From assembly GCA_910577735.1 (NCBI GenBank), contig CAJTOO010000008.1, forward strand, positions 1-64,000: a stretch of 64,000 nucleotides of DNA, read 5' to 3'. The stretch comes from an uncultured Lachnospiraceae bacterium (GTDB taxonomy: Bacteria > Bacillota > Clostridia > Lachnospirales > Lachnospiraceae). The notes under the pieces are model-generated. The model worked only from the letters and a program-made list of their open reading frames with translations. It did not search any database and was not told the DNA's origin. Made by a program: the position numbers and the translations under genes. This document shows positions 17,788 to 26,975 of the stretch, in pieces (position 1 is the stretch's first letter; every line of letters begins with the position of its first letter).

Positions 17788-18285
17788 CTACACGAACCAT
17801 TCAATCTTGCCGCAGCCTATTTTATTGCCCGCATTTCCGGCGGGCTGGGAGGTGAAGTCGTCGGGCTTTTCGTGAATGATCACAGATTTTCCGACGATGT
17901 CCGGCAGAGAGAACCTTTTGTCATAAAAGACGCTGAAGGCGTAACCCTGATTGCCAAGAAGGGGCGGCATATCTCCTGCATGATTGGGGTGGATGGTATT
18001 TCCGGGGTTATAGTGCAGACCTGTATGGCTGAAGTGTTCGCTGCAGTCTCCGGATTCGTGTATATGCATGGCATAGAAATTACTTGCGTCGGGGACATCG
18101 ATGTTGGGAAGGCCGAAAATCTGCGCCTCCACCAGGATGCCGCCGTAGATTGTGTGATAGAATTTGACCGTGCCGCTGGGGCCGGAACCGGGCGTGTCGC
18201 TGTTGATCCAGGCGATTGCACCCGGATGGTTTTGTATCAGGAGTCCTGTGAAGGCCATTTCGGGTGTCATTTCATAATTGGGCAT
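17788..18285 (-). CDS. Cu/Zn superoxide dismutase family protein
   Basis: A 165-residue protein of the SodC family, which converts superoxide to oxygen and hydrogen peroxide. The metal ligands are all visible: two His in AMHIHESGDCS (residues ~73-78), His in GLHYNP, His and Asp in HPNHAGDMPPL, and His in SVIIHEKPDDFTSQPAGNAG. The two disulfide Cys (GDCS and KIGCG) are also kept. Unlike most bacterial SodC it has no signal peptide, so it is probably cytoplasmic, which is typical of clostridial members. GGAG precedes ATG 18285 on the minus strand. It is transcribed away from dnaE. Confidence 0.88.
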   Translation of the reverse strand: MPNYEMTPEMAFTGLLIQNHPGAIAWINSDTPGSGPSGTVKFYHTIYGGILVEAQIFGLPNIDVPDASNFYAMHIHESGDCSEHFSHTGLHYNPGNTIHPNHAGDMPPLLGNQGYAFSVFYDKRFSLPDIVGKSVIIHEKPDDFTSQPAGNAGNKIGCGKIEWFV

Positions 18286-18355
18286 AAGGAAACTCCAAGG
18301 TGTTTTAGTGTTATGATATGATGGTTTGACAGGGTGGTGAAGGCTAAGGTAGTGT

Positions 18356-18384
18356 TTGACTGATTTCCATGGAGCGTCTATAAT
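18356..18384 (+). promoter_or_regulatory. dnaE promoter
   Basis: TTGACT (18356-18361), 17-base spacer, TATAAT (18379-18384), 62 bases before the dnaE start. It is near-consensus. Confidence 0.75.
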
Positions 18385-18445
18385 AAATGAGACGGTAAAA
18401 CACAGAAATCAGACGATTATACAACCTTTTGGGAAGGATAGCATC

Positions 18446-21400
18446 ATGGCATTTACACATCTGCATGTCCACACAGAGTTCAGTCTTCTGGACGGTTCCA
18501 ATAAAATCAAAGAATATGTGAAACGGGTGAAAGAGCTGGGCATGGACAGTGCGGCTATCACGGATCACGGCGTGATGTATGGCGTCGTCGACTTCTACAA
18601 GGCGGCCAAAGCAGAAGGCATCAACCCGGTCATTGGCTGTGAGGTCTATGTGGCGCCCCACTCCCGGTTTGACAGGGAATTGACAGGCGGGGAGGATCGG
18701 TATTATCATCTGGTGCTTCTGGCAGAGAATAATACAGGGTATGCCAATCTGGTGAAGATTGTCAGCAAGGGGTTTACGGAAGGATATTATTACAGGCCCC
18801 GTGTGGACTTTGAGGTGCTGGAACAGTACCATGAGGGGATTATCGCACTCTCGGCCTGTCTGGCGGGAGAAGTGCCCCGTTATATCCAGAAAGGGCTGGT
18901 GGACGAGGCTAAGAAGGTTGCCTTAAAATACCAGGCCCTTTTTGGGAAAGAGAATTATTTTCTGGAATTGCAAGATCACGGGATTCCGGCCCAGCAGTCG
19001 GTAAATTCGGTGCTCCTTAGTATGAGCAAGGAGCTGGATATTCCTCTGGTGGCTACCAATGATGTGCATTACACCTATGCGGAAGACGCACAGCCCCATG
19101 ATATCCTTTTATGTCTGCAGACAGGCAAGAAGGTGGCGGATGAGGACCGTATGCGCTATGAGGGCGGCCAGTATTATGTCAAGAGCGAGGAGGAGATGAA
19201 GGGACTGTTCCCATATGCCTGGGAGGCGGTGGAGAATACCCAGAGGATTGCGGACAGGTGTCATGTGGAGATAGAGTTCGGGCATTACAAGGTGCCGCAC
19301 TATGAGGTGCCGGAAGGCTATGACTCCTGGTCTTATTTAAATAAACTCTGTCAGGATGGCATGAAGGAGCGCTATCCCCAGGATGACGGCACCCTGCATA
19401 AGCGGATGGAATATGAGCTTGAGATTATTCGCAGCATGGGATTCGTGGATTATTTCCTGATCGTGTGGGATTATATCAATTTCTGCCGGGAAAATGGGAT
19501 TGCTGTGGGGCCGGGGCGGGGATCGGCGGCGGGCAGCATTGTGTCCTATTGTCTGAAAATAACCAATATTGACCCGATTAAATACAGCCTTCTCTTTGAG
19601 CGGTTTTTAAATCCGGAACGAGTTTCCATGCCGGATATTGACGTGGATTTCTGTTTTGAGAGGCGCCAGGAAGTGATTGACTATGTTGGTCAAAAGTACG
19701 GAGCCGATAAAGTGGTACAGATTGTCACTTTTGGTACGATGGCGGCCAAGGGTGTGATCCGGGATGTGGGCAGAGTCATGGATCTGCCCTATGCCTATGT
19801 GGACCGTATTGCCAAGATGATTCCCAACGAGCAGAATCAGGGTGTTTCTATCGATAAGGCGTTAGAGATGAATCCGGAATTTAAGAGTCTCTATCAGGAG
19901 GACGAGCAGGTACACAATCTGATCAATATGTGTAAGCGTCTGGAAGGTCTGCCGCGTCACACGTCCATGCATGCGGCGGGGGTGGTCATCTGTCCGGAGG
20001 AGGCAGATAATTTCGTGCCCCTCTCAAGAGGGTCGGACGGTTCTGTGACCACACAGTTTCCGATGACTACCATTGAGGAACTGGGGCTTCTGAAGATGGA
20101 CTTCCTGGGTCTTAGGACGCTCACGGTGATTCAGAACGCAGTGAAACTGGTAGAGAAAAGTACAGGTATTTTCATAGATATTGATGACATAGATTATAAT
20201 GATCAGGCGGTGTTGTCCTCTCTGGGAACGGGCCGGACGGAAGGCGTGTTCCAGTTGGAGAGCGGGGGCATGAAAAGTTTCATGAAGGAGCTAAAGCCCC
20301 AGAGCCTGGAAGATGTGATTGCCGGCATTTCCCTGTACCGGCCGGGTCCCATGGACTTTATCCCCAAATATATCAAGGGCAAGAACAACCCGGATTCGGT
20401 GACCTATGACTGTCCACAGCTGGAGCCGATTCTTGCGCCTACGTATGGCTGTATTGTATATCAGGAGCAGGTCATGCAGATCGTGCGGGATTTGGGCGGT
20501 TACACCATGGGTCGCAGCGATCTGGTGCGCCGTGCCATGAGTAAGAAAAAGCAGTATGTGATGGAACAGGAGCGGAAGAACTTTACCTATGGGAACCCGG
20601 AAGAATATGTGCCAGGATGTGTGGCCAATGGGATAGATGAGAAGGTGGCGGATCACATCTATGATACCATGATGGATTTCGCCAAATATGCTTTCAACAA
20701 ATCCCATGCAGCCTGTTATGCGGTGGTGGCCTATCAGACGGCCTATCTGAAATATTATCATCCGGTGGAATTTATGGCGGCGCTGATGACTTCTGTGATT
20801 GATAATCCCAGCAAGGTGTCAGAGTATATCATGACTTGCCGGAGCATGGGGATTCAGATTCTGCCGCCGGATATCAATCTGGGGGAAAAAGGGTTTTCCG
20901 TGTCCGGCAACCAGATCCGTTATGCCCTGACAGCCATTAAGAGCGTGGGCGGTCCGTTGATAGAGGCCGTGGTGGCGGAGCGGACTGCCAGGGGGCCTTA
21001 TAAGAATCTGGCGGATTTTGCCAGCCGTGTGACGGACAGGGATATGAACAAGCGTATTGTGGAACATTTCATCAAGGCCGGAGCCATGGACAGCTTAGGC
21101 GGTACACGGAAGCAGCTCTTAAGCGTTTATCTCCAGGTCATAGACGGGGTGCAGCAGAATCGGAAGAACAATCTGGCAGGGCAGATTTCCCTGTTTGATA
21201 TCGCATCGGAAAGTGACAAAGTGGACTATGAGGTGAGTCTGCCGGATGTGGGCGAGTATTCCAAGGAGATGAAGCTTGCCTTTGAAAAAGAGGTGCTGGG
21301 CATTTATATCAGCGGACATCCGCTGGAAGAATATCAGGAAATGTGGCGTAAGAATATCACCAATACCACGGCGGATTTTGTCTGGAATGAGGAGAATGGT

Positions 21401-21901
21401 AGTACTGCGGTGTCAGATGGGGCGTCTGCCACCATAGGCGGCATGATTGCGGAGAAGAAGATTAAATATACCAAGAATGAAAAGGTGATGGCCTTTTTAC
21501 AGGTGGAGGATCTGGTGGGCTCTGTAGAGGTCATTGTGTTTCCCCGGGATTATGAGAAATTCGGCAGTAATATCGTGGAAGACAGCAAGGTCTTTATCAA
21601 GGGGCGGGTCTCCGTGGAAGAGGATAAGGATGGGAAGCTGATCTGTGAGCGGATTACGCCCTTTGAACAAGTCCCCAGGAAGCTGTGGATTAAGTTTCCT
21701 ACCAAGGAAGAGTACGAGAACCGTAAGGAAGGGCTTTTTGAGGCGCTGAAGGATTCCGAAGGGCATGACAGCGTGGTGATTTATGTGGAGAATCCTAAGG
21801 CCATGAATCCTTTGCCGGCAAATTGGAATGTGCGTGCGGGTGAAGACCTGGTGGGGAGACTGCGAAAGTTATACGGGGAGGAGAACGTGAAGGTGGTATA
21901 A
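18446..21901 (+). CDS. dnaE: DNA polymerase III subunit alpha DnaE
   Basis: A 1151-residue C-family replicative polymerase. The N-terminal PHP domain starts at once (HLHVHTEFSLLDG, residues ~5-17; ITDHGVMYG ~35). The palm has GPGRGSAAGSIVSY (~355) and the catalytic PDIDVDFCFERR (~395-406), whose Asp residues bind the metals. The fingers carry RRAMSKKK (~695). Helix-hairpin-helix and OB-fold regions follow (IGGMIAEKKIKYTKNEKVMAF ~1000). I chose ATG 18446 (behind GGGAAGGA) because it gives the family start MAFTHLHVHTE. In Firmicutes DnaE works beside PolC, extending primers on the lagging strand. Confidence 0.97.
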   Translation: MAFTHLHVHTEFSLLDGSNKIKEYVKRVKELGMDSAAITDHGVMYGVVDFYKAAKAEGINPVIGCEVYVAPHSRFDRELTGGEDRYYHLVLLAENNTGYANLVKIVSKGFTEGYYYRPRVDFEVLEQYHEGIIALSACLAGEVPRYIQKGLVDEAKKVALKYQALFGKENYFLELQDHGIPAQQSVNSVLLSMSKELDIPLVATNDVHYTYAEDAQPHDILLCLQTGKKVADEDRMRYEGGQYYVKSEEEMKGLFPYAWEAVENTQRIADRCHVEIEFGHYKVPHYEVPEGYDSWSYLNKLCQDGMKERYPQDDGTLHKRMEYELEIIRSMGFVDYFLIVWDYINFCRENGIAVGPGRGSAAGSIVSYCLKITNIDPIKYSLLFERFLNPERVSMPDIDVDFCFERRQEVIDYVGQKYGADKVVQIVTFGTMAAKGVIRDVGRVMDLPYAYVDRIAKMIPNEQNQGVSIDKALEMNPEFKSLYQEDEQVHNLINMCKRLEGLPRHTSMHAAGVVICPEEADNFVPLSRGSDGSVTTQFPMTTIEELGLLKMDFLGLRTLTVIQNAVKLVEKSTGIFIDIDDIDYNDQAVLSSLGTGRTEGVFQLESGGMKSFMKELKPQSLEDVIAGISLYRPGPMDFIPKYIKGKNNPDSVTYDCPQLEPILAPTYGCIVYQEQVMQIVRDLGGYTMGRSDLVRRAMSKKKQYVMEQERKNFTYGNPEEYVPGCVANGIDEKVADHIYDTMMDFAKYAFNKSHAACYAVVAYQTAYLKYYHPVEFMAALMTSVIDNPSKVSEYIMTCRSMGIQILPPDINLGEKGFSVSGNQIRYALTAIKSVGGPLIEAVVAERTARGPYKNLADFASRVTDRDMNKRIVEHFIKAGAMDSLGGTRKQLLSVYLQVIDGVQQNRKNNLAGQISLFDIASESDKVDYEVSLPDVGEYSKEMKLAFEKEVLGIYISGHPLEEYQEMWRKNITNTTADFVWNEENGSTAVSDGASATIGGMIAEKKIKYTKNEKVMAFLQVEDLVGSVEVIVFPRDYEKFGSNIVEDSKVFIKGRVSVEEDKDGKLICERITPFEQVPRKLWIKFPTKEEYENRKEGLFEALKDSEGHDSVVIYVENPKAMNPLPANWNVRAGEDLVGRLRKLYGEENVKVV

Positions 21902-21983
21902 GTAAGCAGGATGGCACGTTAAGGCATTCTCCGCAAAGATTGCGCGTGTGTATGCCGAAGTTAGAACCTCTGATGGAAAGATA

Positions 21984-22012
21984 TTGAAAATCCTGTATTG
22001 ATAATGTAAAAT
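21984..22012 (+). promoter_or_regulatory. pfkA promoter
   Basis: TTGAAA (21984-21989), 17-base spacer, TAAAAT (22007-22012); a leader of ~165 bases precedes the pfkA start. Confidence 0.6.
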
Positions 22013-22183
22013 ACAGATAGAAATTGCGTTATAAATGATAAAGCAGGACATTTTCCGCACTGATATAGGATTTCACAGGGTGGAATAATGGAGGCTCGCG
22101 TAAGAATTTATCAATTTATAAATACAGGCATCTGTCATGGCAGCGTGGAGGGCATGACAGGGCGGAAAGGCATGGTTACTGAT

Positions 22184-23158
22184 ATGGCGAAACAGATTAA
22201 GACAATCGGTGTATTGACGAGCGGCGGTGATGCCCCGGGTATGAATGCGGCTATCCGTGCCGTGGTCAGGAAAGCGATTGCCAACGGCGTCAAGGTTAAG
22301 GGGATTAAAAAGGGATATCAGGGGCTTTTAAACGAAGAAATCATAGACATGGAAAAATGGAGTGTGTCGGATACGATTCAGCGTGGCGGCACAATTCTTG
22401 GTACGGCGCGGTGTCACGAGTTCCGTACGGAAGAGGGTCAGCAGAAGGGGGCTGATATCTGTCACAAGCATGGGATTGACGGTTTGGTGGTCATCGGCGG
22501 GGACGGTTCTTACCGCGGGGCGCAGGCTCTGTCCAGACATGGAATCAATACCATAGGTCTGCCAGGCACCATTGACCTGGATATTGCCTGTACAGAGTAT
22601 ACCATCGGATTTGACACGGCCATCAATACGGCCATGCAGGCGATAGATAAAGTACGTGATACATCGTCTTCCCATGAGCGATGCAGCATCATTGAGGTTA
22701 TGGGAAGAAACGCTGGTTATATTGCTCTGTGGTGCGGTATTTCCAACGGTGCGGAAGATATTCTGATTCCGGAGAAATATGATTATAATGAACAGCAGAT
22801 TATCAACAATATCATAGCCAACAGGAAGCGCGGCAAGACCCATCATCTGATCATCAATGCGGAGGGGATCGGGCATTCTACCTCCATGGCGAGACGAATT
22901 GAGGCGGCAACGGGTATTGAGACCAGGGCTACGATTCTCGGCTACATGCAGCGTGGCGGTTCCCCCACCTGTAAGGACAGATATTACGCTTCTATCATGG
23001 GCTGTTATGCGGCAGATATTCTGTGTGAGGGTAAGACCAACCGCGTGGTTGGATACCAGCACGGAGAGTTTTTGGATTTTGATATCGAGGAAGCCCTGAA
23101 TATGCAGAAAGGGATCCCGGAGTATCCCTTTGAGATGTCTAAGGTACTTTCACAGTAG
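22184..23158 (+). CDS. pfkA: ATP-dependent 6-phosphofructokinase PfkA
   Basis: A 324-residue glycolytic enzyme phosphorylating fructose-6-phosphate. Motifs: GVLTSGGDAPGMNAA at residues 9-23, IGGDGSYRGA at ~100-109, the catalytic loop PGTIDLDI at ~123-130 and EVMGRNAGYIAL at ~165. The catalytic Asp of TID and the following metal-binding Asp are kept, though the usual Asn between them is Leu. The start is set at ATG 22184 to match the family N-terminus; the longer in-frame start at 22088 adds unlike sequence. A GGCGGAAAGG site lies ~13 bases upstream. dnaE lies upstream, but pfkA has its own promoter and terminator. Confidence 0.94.
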   Translation: MAKQIKTIGVLTSGGDAPGMNAAIRAVVRKAIANGVKVKGIKKGYQGLLNEEIIDMEKWSVSDTIQRGGTILGTARCHEFRTEEGQQKGADICHKHGIDGLVVIGGDGSYRGAQALSRHGINTIGLPGTIDLDIACTEYTIGFDTAINTAMQAIDKVRDTSSSHERCSIIEVMGRNAGYIALWCGISNGAEDILIPEKYDYNEQQIINNIIANRKRGKTHHLIINAEGIGHSTSMARRIEAATGIETRATILGYMQRGGSPTCKDRYYASIMGCYAADILCEGKTNRVVGYQHGEFLDFDIEEALNMQKGIPEYPFEMSKVLSQ

Positions 23159-23183
23159 TTTTCGTTGTGTTATAGATAAGATT

Positions 23184-23214
23184 CCCGCAGATCGTATGGT
23201 CTGCGGGTTTTTTT
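23184..23214 (+). terminator. pfkA terminator
   Basis: CCCGCAGA / TCTGCGGG stem with an eight-base loop followed by seven T. Confidence 0.95.
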
Positions 23215-23225
23215 GTGATTTCCTG

Positions 23226-23266
23226 TTGACAAATGCCTTTTGTTAATATATTATTGTTAATAACAA
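23226..23266 (+). promoter_or_regulatory. Promoter with NrtR-type operator candidate (NAD salvage operon)
   Basis: TTGACA (23226-23231), 17-base spacer, TATTAT (23249-23254). A perfect inverted repeat TTGTTA-A-TAACAA (23254-23266) starts at the end of the -10. A second AT-rich palindrome, TAATATATTA (23244-23253), overlaps the -10. The last gene of the operon encodes an NrtR-like repressor, so one of these is a likely autoregulatory operator. That link is inference. Confidence 0.65.
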
Positions 23267-23299
23267 AATAATAATAACAGGAAAGGAGCAGGAAAAGTG

Positions 23300-23824
23300 A
23301 TGAAGAAAATATTGGTGGTTGTGGATATGCAGAATGATTTTATTGAAGGATCATTGGGAACCCAGGAGGCACAGGACATCGTGGAAAGGGCTGCCGCAGC
23401 GATTGAAGGATTTGAGGGCAGTATTTACGTGACGATGGATACCCACCAGAGCAATTATCTGGAAACGGCAGAGGGAAAGAAGCTGCCGGTGGTACACTGT
23501 GTCAGGGACACGGAAGGATGGCTCTTAAACAAGACAATACTGACGGCTCTGTCAGAAAAGGAATATACCACTATTGAAAAAGGAACTTTCGGTTCCACAA
23601 GGCTGGCAGAAGAAATCCGTAAAGAAGGCGGTCAGGAGGAATTGGAGATAGAGTGCTTTGGGCTTTGTACTGACATTTGTGTCGTATCTAATGTACTGTT
23701 GCTGAAAGCCAATTTTCCGGAGGCAAAGATTATGGTGCGGGCAGACTGCTGTGCCGGCGTTACACCGGAAACCCATGAGGCGGCGCTGCAGACTATGAAG
23801 ATGTGCCAGATTGAGATGTGCTAA
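23300..23824 (+). CDS. Isochorismatase-family hydrolase, probable nicotinamidase
   Basis: A 174-residue cysteine hydrolase. The triad is visible: Asp9 in VVDMQNDF, Lys94 in EKGTFGS and Cys127 in GLCTDICV. The nicotinamidase metal ligands also appear (Asp47 and His49 in MDTHQSN, His66 in VVHCV). The reaction would be nicotinamide to nicotinate plus ammonia. It is the first gene of a run with a PRPP synthetase-like enzyme, a nicotinate/nicotinamide phosphoribosyltransferase, NAD synthetase and an NrtR-like regulator, which strongly supports the nicotinamidase reading. GTG 23297 is an alternative start; an AAAGGAG site serves either. Confidence 0.85.
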   Translation: MKKILVVVDMQNDFIEGSLGTQEAQDIVERAAAAIEGFEGSIYVTMDTHQSNYLETAEGKKLPVVHCVRDTEGWLLNKTILTALSEKEYTTIEKGTFGSTRLAEEIRKEGGQEELEIECFGLCTDICVVSNVLLLKANFPEAKIMVRADCCAGVTPETHEAALQTMKMCQIEMC

Positions 23825-23866
23825 TATGACATAAATGTTATATTAGGGTGCAGATGGGGGAGAACG

Positions 23867-24679
23867 ATGATCAGAATCAATGAAAATGACATAATTGTCA
23901 ATAAATTTCCGGACGGAACCCTGCTACTAAAGGAGCCGGTTTGGGAAACGGACGGCGGGGGTGAAGCAAAGCGGAAGGCAAAGATTACCTGGCTTTTTGA
24001 AAGCAATGAGGAGCTGGTTACGTTAATCTATCTGGCGGGGCATCTGCGGGCCCATGGCATAAGGGATTTGTCCCTGGATATGCCCTATATTCCCAATGCC
24101 CGCCAGGACAGGGTGAAAACAAAAGAAGATGTGTTTACGCTGAAATATTTCGCACAGGTCATTAACTGGCTGGATTTTACATCCGTGACGGTCCTGGATC
24201 CGCATTCTTCGGTCAGCGAGGCGCTGCTTGACAGAATCCGTGTGAGGACGCCGGAAGCCCTTGTCAAGCGGGTGATTGACAGGATCGGCATGGAGAATCT
24301 GACCATGTTTTATCCCGACGAAGGCGCCTGCAAACGATATTCCGGGATGTTCCGGCTGCCCTATGCCTTCGGCATCAAGAACCGGGACTGGGAGACAGGA
24401 GAGATCAGGGGGCTTACCGTATCCGGCATGACAGACTGCGTTAAGGACAGAAAGATTCTCATTATGGATGATATTTCCAGCAGGGGCGGCACTTTCTATT
24501 TCAGTGCCAGGAAGCTTAAGGAACTTGGGGCGAAGGAGATTTACCTGTATATTTCCCATTGTGAGAATACCATCTTAGAGGGGGAAGTCTTAACATGCGG
24601 GCTGATTGAGAAGGTATTTACCACGAACAGCATTTTCACGAAGAAGCATGAAAGGGTGGAGGTATTTGATTATGCATAA
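23867..24679 (+). CDS. Ribose-phosphate pyrophosphokinase-like protein
   Basis: A 270-residue relative of PRPP synthetase, shorter than housekeeping Prs (~310-320). Visible signatures are FPDGTLLL near residue 14, the Arg-rich PYIPNARQDRVK (~70), the divalent-metal region VLDPHSSVSEALL (~107-119) and the PRPP-binding loop IMDDISSRGGTF (~200-211). It should make phosphoribosyl pyrophosphate, the co-substrate of the next enzyme. Divergent Prs genes beside NAMPT-type transferases also occur in phage NAD-salvage cassettes. Its stop overlaps the next start by eight bases. Confidence 0.88.
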   Translation: MIRINENDIIVNKFPDGTLLLKEPVWETDGGGEAKRKAKITWLFESNEELVTLIYLAGHLRAHGIRDLSLDMPYIPNARQDRVKTKEDVFTLKYFAQVINWLDFTSVTVLDPHSSVSEALLDRIRVRTPEALVKRVIDRIGMENLTMFYPDEGACKRYSGMFRLPYAFGIKNRDWETGEIRGLTVSGMTDCVKDRKILIMDDISSRGGTFYFSARKLKELGAKEIYLYISHCENTILEGEVLTCGLIEKVFTTNSIFTKKHERVEVFDYA

Positions 24680-26141
24680 GACAAATCCTATGTTACTGAT
24701 TGACTATTATAAAGCCGTACATGCGGAGATGCTGCCGCAGAAGATGACCAGGTCAGTGTCCTATTTTACACCGAGAATGAGCAGGATTGACAGGTGGGAT
24801 CGGGTGGTCATGTTCGGGCTGCAGGGCATGATCAAAACCTACCTGATCGACTACTTTAACAGGATGTTTTTTGAAAGGCCCTTTGAGGAGGTCATCGCAG
24901 AGTATAAGCGGGTGCTGGATAACACCCTGGGGGCGGAGGTTTACGGTATCGAAAAAATTGAGAATCTGCACAGGCTTGGCTATCTGCCCATTGAAATTGT
25001 GGCGCTGCCGGAAGGAACAAGAGTGCCTGTTCATGTGCCCATGTTTGGCATCACCAATACCCATCCGGCCTTTGCCTGGCTGCCGCAGGCCCTGGAAAGT
25101 CTGATATCTGCGGAAAGCTGGCATCCCATGATTGCCGCCACAGTGGGTTATACTTATCGGGAAATCGTAAATGAATATTATGACCTCACCTGTGATGACA
25201 AAATAGAGAAGGCGAGGGCGCTGGGAGCCTTTGATTTCAGGGGGGAGGAGTGCACGGAGTCAGCAGTCAAGGCTGGGGCGGGATGGTGTTTGTCTTTCCT
25301 GAATACGGCTACGGTGCCGGTGGTTCCCTACCTGGAAGAACTGTATGCTTGTGACTGTACGAAAGAGCCGGTTGCCTTTGGCAGTCCCAGCACGGAACAT
25401 GCGGTGATGTGCAGTAACTATGCGGTGGACGGTGATGAGATTACCCTGCTTCGCAGGCTCCTGACTGAAATCTATCCCAGGACCAGCTTTTCCGTCGTAT
25501 TGGATTCTTATGATTATTGGAATGTGATTGATAATGTGCTGCCTCAGCTCAAAGAGGAGATTATGTCTCATCAAGGCTGTATGCTGATGCGCGGCGATTC
25601 CGGTGACTGTGTGGAGGTGGTCACAAAGACGGTCTTTAAGCTGTGGGAAACGTTTGGCGGGACGGTCAACAGTAAAGGGTATAAGGTATTGGATTCCCAT
25701 GTAAAGGCGATTTACGGAGATTCCATTACGGTGCAGCGCTGTGAGCAGATATACCGGATTCTGATGAAAAACGGATTTGCCTGCTCCAATGCGGCTCTCG
25801 GCGTGGGGTCGTTTTCTTTCCAATGTATTGAAGAAAATGGTGTGTTAAAGCCTTTTACAAGGGACACTTTCAGTTCCTGTATCAAGGCAACCTACTGTGA
25901 GATTGAGGGGAAACCATATCCTATTTTCAAGAACCCAAAAGAAGGCGGATTCAAAAAGAGTCAGAAGGGCTGCTGTGTGGTATTTGAAGAAAACGGTGTG
26001 TTGCAGTACCGGGATGGCCTGGACTGGGGGGAAGCGTCTTCTTCGGCCAATCTTTTACAGACGGTGTTTAAGGATGGGGGCTTGGTCAAGGAACAGTCCT
26101 TACGGGAAATCCGGGCAAGACTGCATGACGGCGCGTTTTAA
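24672..26141 (+). CDS. Nicotinate/nicotinamide phosphoribosyltransferase (NAMPT/NadV-type)
   Basis: A 489-residue type II phosphoribosyltransferase that joins PRPP to a pyridine base. The NAMPT-like order is visible: MLLIDYYKAVHAEMLP at the N-terminus, RGEECTESAVKAG (~200), GSPSTEHAVMCSNYAV (~240) and MLMRGDSGD (~300), the ribose-phosphate site. Where human NAMPT has GTDTVAG, with the Asp that recognises the amide, this protein reads NTATVPV, so it may prefer nicotinate. That fits an upstream nicotinamidase and downstream NadE. ATG 24672 follows GGAGG and overlaps the PRPP synthetase gene; the longer frame is discarded. Confidence 0.87.
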   Translation: MHKTNPMLLIDYYKAVHAEMLPQKMTRSVSYFTPRMSRIDRWDRVVMFGLQGMIKTYLIDYFNRMFFERPFEEVIAEYKRVLDNTLGAEVYGIEKIENLHRLGYLPIEIVALPEGTRVPVHVPMFGITNTHPAFAWLPQALESLISAESWHPMIAATVGYTYREIVNEYYDLTCDDKIEKARALGAFDFRGEECTESAVKAGAGWCLSFLNTATVPVVPYLEELYACDCTKEPVAFGSPSTEHAVMCSNYAVDGDEITLLRRLLTEIYPRTSFSVVLDSYDYWNVIDNVLPQLKEEIMSHQGCMLMRGDSGDCVEVVTKTVFKLWETFGGTVNSKGYKVLDSHVKAIYGDSITVQRCEQIYRILMKNGFACSNAALGVGSFSFQCIEENGVLKPFTRDTFSSCIKATYCEIEGKPYPIFKNPKEGGFKKSQKGCCVVFEENGVLQYRDGLDWGEASSSANLLQTVFKDGGLVKEQSLREIRARLHDGAF

Positions 26142-26213
26142 ATAAGGAAATCAGACAGGATACTTTTCATATCGGTTTAGATGCCTTACAATGGAAGCAG
26201 GGAGGATGAGAAA

Positions 26214-26948
26214 ATGGAATTTAATGCAAAGGAAGTAAAAGACAGATGTGTGGCATGGATCAGGGAGTTTTTTGAGGAGAACGGCAGAGACTGCAATTGT
26301 ATCATCGGTATTTCGGGCGGGAAGGACAGCTCTGTGGCAGCGGCCTTGTGTGTGGAGGCGCTGGGTAAGGACCGGGTGATCGGTGTCCTGATGCCCAATG
26401 GGGAACAGTCTGATATTGATATGTCGAAGAAACTGGTGGATTTTCTGGGAATAGAATCTGTTACCGTCAACATCTCTCAGGCAGTGCAGGCAGTGACACA
26501 GGGTGTGCAGTGCGCACTGACAGAGGGCATGAGCGAACAGGCAGCCATCAATCTGCCGCCCCGTCTTCGCATGGCCGTTCTGTATGCGGTTTCCCAGTCC
26601 AGAAACGGACGGGTGGTGAATACCTGTAACCTCTCGGAGGACTGGGTAGGATATTCCACGCGTTACGGGGACAGCGCAGGTGACTTCAGCCCGTTATCCG
26701 ATCTCACGGTCAGGGAGGTAAAGCTTGTGGGCAGAGCAGCCGGACTTTTGGAGGAGCTGATCGAGAAGGTGCCCTCAGACGGTCTTTGCGGCAAAAGTGA
26801 TGAGGATAATCTGGGATTTACCTATGAGGTGCTGGACAGATATATTCGTACCGGAGAAATAGAGGACGGGGCAGTCAAGGAAAAGATTGACAGACTCCAT
26901 GAGAGGAATCTGTTTAAGCTGCAGTTGATGCCGAAGTTTGAGCTGTAG
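26214..26948 (+). CDS. nadE: NAD(+) synthase, ammonia-dependent
   Basis: A 244-residue N-type ATP pyrophosphatase that amidates nicotinic acid adenine dinucleotide to NAD using ammonia. The PP-loop SGGKDSS sits at residues 34-40, with NTCNLSEDWVGYSTRYGDSAGDF read in two parts around 140-160, the dimer active site. There is no glutaminase domain, so free ammonia is the nitrogen donor. ATG 26214 follows GGAGG by ten bases; the longer frame from 26181 lacks a site. It is the fourth gene of the salvage operon. Confidence 0.95.
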   Translation: MEFNAKEVKDRCVAWIREFFEENGRDCNCIIGISGGKDSSVAAALCVEALGKDRVIGVLMPNGEQSDIDMSKKLVDFLGIESVTVNISQAVQAVTQGVQCALTEGMSEQAAINLPPRLRMAVLYAVSQSRNGRVVNTCNLSEDWVGYSTRYGDSAGDFSPLSDLTVREVKLVGRAAGLLEELIEKVPSDGLCGKSDEDNLGFTYEVLDRYIRTGEIEDGAVKEKIDRLHERNLFKLQLMPKFEL

Positions 26949-26975
26949 AAGAATCGGAATCGGAGGAAAGAATGG

